Assembly (NCBI GenBank): GCA_035570595.1
Contig: DATMLF010000147.1
Location: 1 to 64,000 of the forward strand
Direction: 5' to 3'
Length of the DNA stretch: 64,000 bases
From: AP-15 sp035570595
Lineage (GTDB): Bacteria; Pseudomonadota; Alphaproteobacteria; ATCC43930; CGMCC-115725
A program made the translations under genes and the position numbers. Below, in pieces: positions 26,359 to 33,282 of the stretch; the stretch's first letter is position 1, and each line of letters starts with the position of its first letter. The notes beneath the pieces were generated by a model. That model was given only the letters and a program-made list of their open reading frames with translations. It searched no databases and was not told the origin of the DNA.

Positions 26359-27246
26359 TCATCCGGCGAAATGGCGCAAGAGCCAGCTCAGGGTCGCCTC
26401 GGGCGCCTCCTCCGGCACGTAATGGCCGCAGGGCAGCGCACCGCCCCAGGCGTCGTTCGCGTAATCGCGCTGCCAGACCGCCAGCACGTCGCCGTGCACG
26501 CCCTCGGTGTGGCTCTTCGCCCCCCAGATCACCAAGAGCGGCACGGTGATCTTGTGCCCGGCCGCGAAATCGGCCTTGTCCATCTCGAAGTCGCAGGTTG
26601 CGCATGCGCGGTAGTCGGCGCATGACCCCTTGATCGTCTTCCAGTTGAAGCAGCGGACGTACTCGGCGAACGCCTCGGGGTCGAAAAACCCGAGGCCGAG
26701 GCCGGGCTTCGACAGTTTCTTTTCCATGAAATACTGCGCCGGGATGCCGGCCAGCATCCGCTCCGGAAAGTCGTAGGGCTGCGCCATCATTGCCCAGTGC
26801 CACGAGCGCAACGCCCATTCCCGCGAGGTGTGGGTCCAGATGTGGTGGTTCGGCAAGATGTCGATCAGCGCCGCCCGCTTGACCCGGTCGGGATGGTCGA
26901 GGCACATGCGCGCGGTGGTGCGGGCGCCGCGGTCATGCCCGGCGACAAAGAACTCGCGGTAGCCGAGCTTCTCCATGACCTCGACCTGGTCCTGCGCCAT
27001 CGCCCGGAACGAATAGTTGAGGTTGTTCTCGCCGGCGTCGTCGGAGCCGACGCTGTCGCCATAGCCGCGCAGGTCGGCCGCCACGACGTGAAAGCGCTTC
27101 GCCAAATCCGGCGCGATCTTGCCCCACGAGGCGTGGGTCAGCGGGTTGCCGTGCAGCAGCAACAGGGGCGGCCCGTCGCCGCCATGGCGCAGATTGATCC
27201 GCGCGCTCGAAGTCTCGATTTCCGTCCGGGTGAATCCTTCAAACAT
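26359..27246 (-). CDS. Alpha/beta hydrolase, fluoroacetate/haloacetate dehalogenase-like
   Basis: A 295-residue alpha/beta hydrolase whose nucleophile is Asp105 in GHDRGAR, not Ser, as in haloacetate dehalogenases. Arg106 and Arg109 (carboxylate binding), Asp129, His150-Trp151 (halide site), Tyr212 in DYRA, and His275 in GHYVPEE all occupy positions expected from the characterised fluoroacetate dehalogenase, whose numbering is about 5 higher. RGYGDS and HGNPLTHASW are family blocks. It would hydrolyse short haloacids to hydroxyacids. Substrate preference (F against Cl) is not decided. Confidence 0.85.
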   Translation of the reverse strand: MFEGFTRTEIETSSARINLRHGGDGPPLLLLHGNPLTHASWGKIAPDLAKRFHVVAADLRGYGDSVGSDDAGENNLNYSFRAMAQDQVEVMEKLGYREFFVAGHDRGARTTARMCLDHPDRVKRAALIDILPNHHIWTHTSREWALRSWHWAMMAQPYDFPERMLAGIPAQYFMEKKLSKPGLGLGFFDPEAFAEYVRCFNWKTIKGSCADYRACATCDFEMDKADFAAGHKITVPLLVIWGAKSHTEGVHGDVLAVWQRDYANDAWGGALPCGHYVPEEAPEATLSWLLRHFAG

Positions 27247-27274
27247 TCATCTCTCCTTTCCGCGCTTCACACAT

Positions 27275-27380
27275 CGTCTTGGCCGGGCTTGACCCGGCCA
27301 TCCACGCCTTCGTTCGGCTTGACGCGGCCGGTTCCAAGACGTGGATACCCGGCACGAGGTCGGGCAAAGCGACCAAGGGT
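27275..27380. repeat. Intergenic palindromic repeat, family A copy 1
   Basis: An imperfect long palindrome with TGGCCGGGCTTGACCCGGCCA, a CCACGCC arm, a returning CGTGGAT, and an end GACCAAGGG. A second copy occurs at 48581-48680. This type of GGCCGGGCTTGACCCGGCC element is common between genes in alphaproteobacteria. Confidence 0.75.
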
Positions 27381-27490
27381 AGGGCCAACAGAAGATGCGA
27401 GAGCACCGCCCGGCCGGCAAAATAGCGGGTTCGATCGGCGGTTGCGAGGAAGGGCTTTCCCCGCGGCTGCAAGGCAGGTAAGACTTCCGG

Positions 27491-29218
27491 TTGAGTGGCC
27501 AGCGGGGCGAGGGTAGGTTGGGGGACCGCCGGTTCGTCGTCGAGTTGATCAAGCCGTCGCACTACGACGATGACGGCTATGTGATCCAGTGGTGGAAATC
27601 GTGGATCCCGTCGAACTCGCTCGCCTGCCTCTACGGGATCGCGACCGACATCGCCGCGCGCAGGGTGCTCGGGCCCGATGTCGCGGTCGAAATCCACGCC
27701 TATGACGAATGCCACACGGTCATCCCGATTCGCAGCATCATCCGGCGGATAAAGGCGGCCGACGCCGGGCTCGTCTGCCTTGTCGGCGTCCAGTCGAACC
27801 AGTTCCCGCGGGCGATGGACCTGGCGGCGCGCTTGCGCGAGGCGGGCGTCGCGGTCGCGGTCGGCGGGTTTCACGTCTCGGGCTGCCTGGCAATGCTGCC
27901 GGACCTGCCGCCGGATCTCGAACAGGCGCGCGACCGTGGCGTCACCCTGTTCGCCGGCGAGGCCGAGGGCCGGCTCGAAGCGGTGTTCGCCGACGCGCTC
28001 GCCGGGCGGTTGCGTCCGGTCTACAATTTCATGGACGAGCTGCCGGGGCTCCAGCAGCAGGTCACCCCGTTTCTGCCGATCGACATCGTGCGCCGCTACG
28101 GCGAGACGATCGGCGCCTTCGACGCCGGGCGCGGCTGCCCGTTCCAGTGCAGCTTTTGCACGATCATCAACGTCCAGGGCAGGAAATCGCGCTGGCGCGA
28201 CGCCGACGACGTCGAGCGCCTGGTGCGCGCCAACCTCGCGCAGGGTGTGTTCCGCTTTTTCATCACCGACGACAATTTCGCGCGCAACCGCAATTGGGAG
28301 GCGATCTTCGACCGGCTGATCCAGATGCGCGAGCAGGAAGGGCTGCGCCTGCAATTCATCATCCAGGTCGACACCTTGTGCCACCGCATCCCGAATTTTG
28401 TCGAGAAGGCCGCCCGCGCCGGCTGCAAGCGGGTCTTTGTCGGGCTCGAAAACGTCAACCCCGACAACCTGCTTTCGGCCAAGAAAAAGCAGAACCGCGT
28501 GCACGAATACCGGGCGATGTTCCTCGCCTGGCGGAGGCACCAGGTCATCACCTACGCCGGCTACATTCTCGGGTTCCCCGGCGACACGCCGGAGCGGATC
28601 GCGCGCGACATCGCTACCGTGCAGCGGGAATTGCCGGTCGACCTGTTGGAGTTCTTCATCCTGACACCGTTGCCGGGCTCGGCCGACCACCAGGCGCTCG
28701 ATGCCGAGCGCGTGTGGATGGACCCCGACATGAACAAGTACGACCTCGAGCACGTCACGACCGGGCACCCGGTCATGTCGGCCGGGGAATGGCAAAGGGT
28801 CTACCGCGCGGCCTGGGATCTCTATTATTCAACCGAGCACATCGAAACCATCTTTCGGCGCGCCAAGGCCAGCGGCATCAAGCCGGTGCGATTGTTAAAT
28901 CACATCCTGCAATTCTATTTCACCTTTCTTCAAGAAAAGGTGCATCCGTTGCAGGGCGGCTATTTCCGCCGCAAGGTCCGACGCAGCCGCCGCGCGGGCC
29001 TGCCGCGCGAAAACCCGCTGGTCTTCTACCCGCGTCGGGTCATCGAAGTCGTCGACACCCACGCTCGGCTCGCTTCCTTCTATCTTTACCTGCATCGCAT
29101 TCGCCGCCGCGTCGAGCGCGACCAGCACCCTTACGCCGACCCGGCGCTCGCCCCGCTCGCCGACCCGGCGCCGATCTCCCGCCGCGACCCCGCCCCCGCA
29201 ACCCCCGCCGCCGCCTAA
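27491..29218 (+). CDS. B12-binding domain radical SAM protein
   Basis: A 575-residue enzyme. The N-terminal about 150 residues look like a cobalamin-binding fold (VGVQSNQFPRAMDLAARL, VAVGGFHVSG) and the radical SAM domain starts at GRGCPFQCSFCTI (C-x3-C-x2-C). The domain then shows FFITDDNFARN, FVGLENVN and GYILGFPGD. Class B radical SAM enzymes of this architecture methylate or rearrange unactivated carbons; this one's substrate is unknown. The start is uncertain: TTG 27491 is used, and TTG 27518 lies directly after GGGTAGG. The C-terminal tail is Pro/Ala-rich. Confidence 0.85.
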   Translation: MSGQRGEGRLGDRRFVVELIKPSHYDDDGYVIQWWKSWIPSNSLACLYGIATDIAARRVLGPDVAVEIHAYDECHTVIPIRSIIRRIKAADAGLVCLVGVQSNQFPRAMDLAARLREAGVAVAVGGFHVSGCLAMLPDLPPDLEQARDRGVTLFAGEAEGRLEAVFADALAGRLRPVYNFMDELPGLQQQVTPFLPIDIVRRYGETIGAFDAGRGCPFQCSFCTIINVQGRKSRWRDADDVERLVRANLAQGVFRFFITDDNFARNRNWEAIFDRLIQMREQEGLRLQFIIQVDTLCHRIPNFVEKAARAGCKRVFVGLENVNPDNLLSAKKKQNRVHEYRAMFLAWRRHQVITYAGYILGFPGDTPERIARDIATVQRELPVDLLEFFILTPLPGSADHQALDAERVWMDPDMNKYDLEHVTTGHPVMSAGEWQRVYRAAWDLYYSTEHIETIFRRAKASGIKPVRLLNHILQFYFTFLQEKVHPLQGGYFRRKVRRSRRAGLPRENPLVFYPRRVIEVVDTHARLASFYLYLHRIRRRVERDQHPYADPALAPLADPAPISRRDPAPATPAAA

Positions 29219-29267
29219 CCTACGCGTCTTCGCCCGCGCGTCCGGTCGGCACGAGCGAACAGCAAGC

Positions 29268-29351
29268 GTAGGGCGGAAAAGCGCAGCGCTTTCCGCCATG
29301 ACGGCTCTGATCGCGCCGTCCGGCGGATTAGGCTCCGCTGATCCGCCCTAC
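29268..29351. repeat. Intergenic palindromic repeat (GTAGGGCGGA type)
   Basis: The element begins GTAGGGCGGA and ends TCCGCCCTAC, with inner AAAAGCGCAGCGCTTTCCGCC and GGATTAGGCTCCGC blocks. It is a mobile-looking intergenic element type found in many proteobacteria. It sits 50 bp after the radical SAM stop. Confidence 0.7.
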
Positions 29352-29375
29352 CGGTTTCACGTGGACCCGCTTCCT

Positions 29376-30137
29376 TTATTGCGCGGCGGCGCGCATCGGG
29401 ACGTACGACTTGAGGAAATTGCGCACGCGGTTGATCGTGCGTTCCTTGAGGTCGGGCGGCTCGCGCCACGGGTAGACCGTGATCTCGGCGTTGGGCGCCA
29501 ACGAGGCGACATCGATCGAGGTCGGCAGCGGGTGCGCCGGCGTGTCGTCGGGCAGCACCAGCATCGGCGTGCGGCAGTTGCGGATGAAGTCGCGCGGCAC
29601 ACTATAGAGGAAGTCGGGGTTCACCCGGTACAAGTTTTGCAGATACTGATCGACCTGCGCCATGTTGAGGTCGGGCCGCTTTGGCAGCAACTCGGGCGCC
29701 CAGACATCCGTGCCGGAGCGGTGCATAACGTCGGGGTCCTCGGGCCGGTGCCCGACCGTCTGGCAGAACACGGCGGCAAGGACGCGGTCGGGCGCACGCT
29801 GCATCAGCTTCCCGGCAAAACACCCGCCGATGCAGTAGCCCATGTAAAAGAACTCGCGGATGCCGAGGTGGTCCATCACGCCCAGCTGATCGTCGGCAAA
29901 GGCGCCCCACGGGTCGCTCGCCGGGATCGGTCCGGTGCTCTCGCCGCCATTCGCGTTGCGCTGGTCCATCGTGATAACGCGGAAGTCGTTCTTGAACGCC
30001 TCCGGCGCGTTGAACACGGCGGTCGGCCAGTTGCTGACCCGCGAGTTCAACCCCCCGCCAGGGGTGACCAGCAACGGGAAGCCGGAGCCGGTCTCCTCGT
30101 AGCGGATGCGGACATCGCCCTTTTGATAAAACGGCAT
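29376..30137 (-). CDS. Alpha/beta hydrolase with a Cys at the nucleophile elbow
   Basis: A 253-residue alpha/beta hydrolase starting at MPFYQKG (30137). The nucleophile elbow reads MGYCIGGCFAG, a G-x-C-x-G motif that places Cys where Ser is usual, as in dienelactone hydrolases. An acidic residue lies in LVLPDDTPAHP; a conserved C-terminal His is not obvious (the expected site reads YPWREPPDLKE). The oxyanion region is TPGGGLNS. The enzyme may be a weak or specialised hydrolase; the substrate is unknown. Confidence 0.8.
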   Translation of the reverse strand: MPFYQKGDVRIRYEETGSGFPLLVTPGGGLNSRVSNWPTAVFNAPEAFKNDFRVITMDQRNANGGESTGPIPASDPWGAFADDQLGVMDHLGIREFFYMGYCIGGCFAGKLMQRAPDRVLAAVFCQTVGHRPEDPDVMHRSGTDVWAPELLPKRPDLNMAQVDQYLQNLYRVNPDFLYSVPRDFIRNCRTPMLVLPDDTPAHPLPTSIDVASLAPNAEITVYPWREPPDLKERTINRVRNFLKSYVPMRAAAQ

Positions 30138-30224
30138 GGCAATTTCTCCTTCTGCAGCGTGACGCCGGATTCTATCGCGCAAAGCCCCGCACCGAAATCC
30201 ACTAAGGGTGCCGGGCGCCTCGCG

Positions 30225-30977
30225 TCAATGAAAGTAGCGGCCCGAGTCGATGACCACGGTCTGCCCGGTCATGGTTTCGGTGCGGCACATCGTGACCACA
30301 ATGTCGGCGCAGTCGTCCTTGTCGGCGGGTTTCTTTAGGAGCGACGTGGCGGCCGAGTTCTCGATCTGCTCGCGGCGCAGGTTGGCGGTCGCGCGCGTGC
30401 CGTCAAGAAGGCCCGGGGCGACGCAGTTCACCAGCACCTCGGGTGCGAGCGCCACCGCCATGCAGCGCGTCAGGTGGACGAGCCCGGCCTTCGACACCGC
30501 ATAGGCGATCGACGAGCCGGTCGGCGCGATCCCCGACACCGAGGAGATGTTGACGACGCGGCCACGGCCTTGCGCCTTCATGACCGGTGCGGCCGCCTTT
30601 GTCAGCCGCATCGGCCCGGTCAGGTTGACCGCGATGATCTTGTCCCACACCTCGGTCGTCAGGCCGTCGAGGTCGGCGAACGGGATCGCCTTGTTGTAGG
30701 CGGCGTCGTTGACGAGGATGTCGAGCCGGCCGAAATGCCGGGTGACCTCGCCGACCACCCGCTCGACCGCGGCGCCATCGGTCACGTCGCAGGCGAACGC
30801 GGCGGCGCCGACCTGGTAGCGCGATGCGAGGTCATGGGCCACCCCCTCGGCCGACTCGCGGCTCTGGGCATAGACCACGGCGAGGTGCACGCCCTCCTTC
30901 GCCAGCGCGTGGCAGATGCGCTGTCCGAGCCCGCCATTGCCACCCGTCACCAGCGCCACTGCGCCCCGCAATTCCAT
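30225..30977 (-). CDS. SDR family oxidoreductase
   Basis: A 250-residue classical SDR. Cofactor motif TGGNGGLG near residue 11, NDAAYN for the NNAG position, Ser in NISSVSG, and catalytic YAVSK. CVAPGLLDG and VVIDSGRYFH close the fold. It is a 3-oxoacyl-ACP-reductase-like enzyme, but the substrate cannot be fixed. It is encoded 36 bp downstream of the serine hydrolase gene on the same strand. Confidence 0.88.
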   Translation of the reverse strand: MELRGAVALVTGGNGGLGQRICHALAKEGVHLAVVYAQSRESAEGVAHDLASRYQVGAAAFACDVTDGAAVERVVGEVTRHFGRLDILVNDAAYNKAIPFADLDGLTTEVWDKIIAVNLTGPMRLTKAAAPVMKAQGRGRVVNISSVSGIAPTGSSIAYAVSKAGLVHLTRCMAVALAPEVLVNCVAPGLLDGTRATANLRREQIENSAATSLLKKPADKDDCADIVVTMCRTETMTGQTVVIDSGRYFH

Positions 30978-31012
30978 GAGCTTCCTCCCGCCCTCGGATT
31001 GTCGTCGCGGGT

Positions 31013-32266
31013 TTAGGCGAACGACTCGGTCATCGCCGAGTAAACGAGGGTGCGCAGGTCCCGGCGCAAGGTTAGCCGCGCCTCGCTGCCGATCACCTGG
31101 GTCATGAAGACGACGGTCAACTCCTCCGTGGGGTCGACCCAGAACGCGGTCGCGGCCGCACCGCCCCAGAAATATTCGCCGAGCGACCCCGGCAGCCGGG
31201 TTTTCGCCACGTCGACGTTGACCCCGCAGCCGAGCGAAAAGCCGACCCCGGCATAGCCCGATTCGCTGAACATCCCAGGCAGCGCCATGTCGGCTACCTC
31301 CCGCCCTCCGGGGAGGTAGTTCAGGCTGAACAGGGCGACCGTCTTGGGGCTGAGGATCTGCACGCCGTCGAGCGTGCCGCCGTTCAGCATCATGCGGCAG
31401 AAGCGCAGGTAGTCATGCGCCGTCGACACGAGCCCGCCCCCGCCCGATTCGAGAAGCGGCGGGGTGGCGTAGGTGCTCTCTCGCGCGTCGTCCTGCAATT
31501 TCAGCCCCGGCCCCCGGCCCTCCGGCTGGTAGCAGCAGGTGAACCGCTCGATCTTGTCGGCCGGCACGTAAAGGCTGGTGTCGTTCATGCCGAGCGGCTC
31601 GAACAGCCGGGTGCGCAGGAACTCGCCAAAGCTCATCCCGGACAATGTCTCGACGAGGTAGCCCAACACGTCGATCGACACCGAATAATTCCAGGCCGTT
31701 CCCGGCGAGAAGTCGAGCGGGATCTGCGCCAGCTGGTCGACCATGCCTTGCAGCCCGCCCGGGGTCGCGCGGTCGACGACCTTGGCCCTGCGATAGGCGG
31801 CGTCGACGGCGGTGCGCATCATAAAGCCGTAGGTCAGGCCGGACGTGTGAGTCGCGAGGTCGATGATTTTCATCGGCCGCAGGACCGGGGTCGTCATAAA
31901 CGCGGGCTGCGCGCTGGGCAGGAGCGACGGGGTGCCGCTCGCGTAGACGCCGAGGTTTCCCCAGGCGGGGATGTGGCTGTGGACAGCGTCGTCGAGACCG
32001 ACGAGGCCCTCCTCGACCAGCATCATCAACGCCACCGCGGTGATCGGCTTTGACATCGAATAGACGCGGAAGATCGCGTCCTCGCGCATCGGCTTCCCGC
32101 GCTCGAGGTCCATCTGGCCGCACATGCCGGTGTGGGCAAGCTCGCCCTGGCGCCAGACATAGGTCAGCATGCCGGGCAGATAGCCGCTGTCGACATAACG
32201 GCGCTTCATCACGTCGTCGAGCCGCGCCAGCCGCGCCGACGACATGCCAAGGGTTTCCGGCTTCAT
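31013..32266 (-). CDS. Serine hydrolase, class C beta-lactamase-like (EstB type)
   Basis: A 417-residue penicillin-binding-protein-fold hydrolase starting at MKPETLGM. The S-x-x-K motif is SMSK in VYSMSKPITAVALMML and the Tyr motif is WNYSVSIDVLGYLVE. The third motif (KTG/HTG) is replaced near WGGAAATAFWVDP, as expected for family VIII esterases. No signal peptide is visible, so the enzyme is likely cytoplasmic and an esterase rather than a beta-lactamase. It follows the DUF1653 gene on the same strand. Confidence 0.88.
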   Translation of the reverse strand: MKPETLGMSSARLARLDDVMKRRYVDSGYLPGMLTYVWRQGELAHTGMCGQMDLERGKPMREDAIFRVYSMSKPITAVALMMLVEEGLVGLDDAVHSHIPAWGNLGVYASGTPSLLPSAQPAFMTTPVLRPMKIIDLATHTSGLTYGFMMRTAVDAAYRRAKVVDRATPGGLQGMVDQLAQIPLDFSPGTAWNYSVSIDVLGYLVETLSGMSFGEFLRTRLFEPLGMNDTSLYVPADKIERFTCCYQPEGRGPGLKLQDDARESTYATPPLLESGGGGLVSTAHDYLRFCRMMLNGGTLDGVQILSPKTVALFSLNYLPGGREVADMALPGMFSESGYAGVGFSLGCGVNVDVAKTRLPGSLGEYFWGGAAATAFWVDPTEELTVVFMTQVIGSEARLTLRRDLRTLVYSAMTESFA

Positions 32267-32379
32267 CAGTATCCTCCTCGACCGCGGACCGCTGTCGAGC
32301 ATAGGGCGGGCGGCCGCCTAAAGCGAGCGACCGCAGCGCGACCCGGTCCGGCCCCGCAATCCACCAATCCCGACGCCTG

Positions 32380-32733
32380 CTAGGGGTCCGGGTACATGCG
32401 GGCCTTTATCGCCCTCAGCTGGGCAACCACTTGCGGGTCGTCGATGCGCGTGAAGCGGGGCACCTGCTTGCCCTTCCATTCGGCAGGCTCGAAAAACATG
32501 CCGAGCGGGCGCAGGTCGAACAGCCCGCCGTTCCGGTAGGCATATGCCGCTTCGTATAACGGCCGGTAGACTTGCATGAACACGTCTTCCGGCCGGCAAT
32601 TTTCCTCGGTGTGATGGCCGACCCCGTAAATATAATAGGCGTAGTTGTTTAGGGGCCCGTCGGGGTCGTGCTTGAAATGGTAATAATATCCGGGCTCGGG
32701 AAGTTGCTTGGGAGGCGGTACGTCATACGCCAT
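32380..32733 (-). CDS. DUF1653 domain protein
   Basis: A 117-residue protein with the DUF1653 pattern: PGYYYHFK, YYIYGVGHHTEE, VYRPLYEAAYAY, GLFDLRPLGMFFEP and GKQVPRFTRI. The family is small and uncharacterised. Translation starts at ATG 32733 behind AAGGGGGCG, and this ribosome site overlaps the stop codon of the truncated amidohydrolase just upstream. Confidence 0.85.
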   Translation of the reverse strand: MAYDVPPPKQLPEPGYYYHFKHDPDGPLNNYAYYIYGVGHHTEENCRPEDVFMQVYRPLYEAAYAYRNGGLFDLRPLGMFFEPAEWKGKQVPRFTRIDDPQVVAQLRAIKARMYPDP

Positions 32734-32743
32734 GTCGCCCCCC

Positions 32744-32959
32744 TTAGGCGCGCTGCGCGGATGGGCTCAGCCGATGAAACGGCGATGCGGCACCGGAGAA
32801 GAGATCGGCCTTTTCCGATGGCGAGGCACCGTGGTCGTCCCAGAGATGATGGTGCGGGTCGACGATCGGCAGCTGGGGCACGAGGACCTCCTCCCGGAGG
32901 TTGCCAAGCCACTCGGGGTTCGGCAGCGGCCGTGGATAGGAGCGGGCTTCGACGGGCAT
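32744..32959 (-). pseudogene. Amidohydrolase (COG3618-like) with the central part deleted in frame
   Basis: A 71-codon frame with a strong ribosome site (GGAGGAGAA) and ATG at 32959. Residues 1-42 match the N-terminus of a TIM-barrel amidohydrolase (NPEWLGNLREEV, LPIVDPHHHLWD with the first metal His pair). The tail (ASPSEKADLFSGAASPFHRL) resembles the extreme C-terminus of the same family. The about 280 residues that should lie between, including the remaining metal ligands, are gone with the frame kept. The product cannot be catalytic. The deletion scar is near the LWDD/HGAS junction. Confidence 0.7.
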
Positions 32960-33282
32960 GGTTCTCCTCCGGATGGCTGACTGCGGTCAGAACGGATGGG
33001 ATGGCACCTTCGCTTCTTCGTCGCCCCGCGAAAGCGGGGGGCCAGGGCAAGCGCTCGGTGCTCGCCGCCCTCTGTTGAAGCCAGGGCCTGTCCCTGGCCC
33101 GAACAGGGGGCAGGCTCTCTGGGTTCGCGCTTTCGCGGGAACAACGGAAATACGCCGGTACCAAATGTTAAATTCTGACCCCTAGCTCGCGCGCGCCGCC
33201 CACCGACGGGCGGCGCTCGGCGCAATCCTCTGGGAAACGATCTGGCCGCGGAACGCTGCGCGCCCGACCGAAGATATCCGGA
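32960..33282. other. Intergenic stretch holding a palindromic repeat
   Basis: This 323 bp stretch has no supported gene. About 33017-33148 is occupied by a family B repeat; the rest shows nothing recognisable. Open frames here are short, unanchored and built from repeat sequence. Confidence 0.6.
33017..33148 (-). repeat. Intergenic repeat, family B copy 1
   Basis: On the minus strand the element starts TTCCCGCGAAAGCGCGAACCC and continues with AGCCTGCCC, CTGTTCGGGCCAGGGACAGG and CTTCAACAGAGGGC. The forward copy at 45606-45690 shares the opening and the GCCTGCC-CTG-AACAGAGG segments. Elements with TTCCCGCGAAAGCGGGAA are widespread in alphaproteobacteria. Confidence 0.7.
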
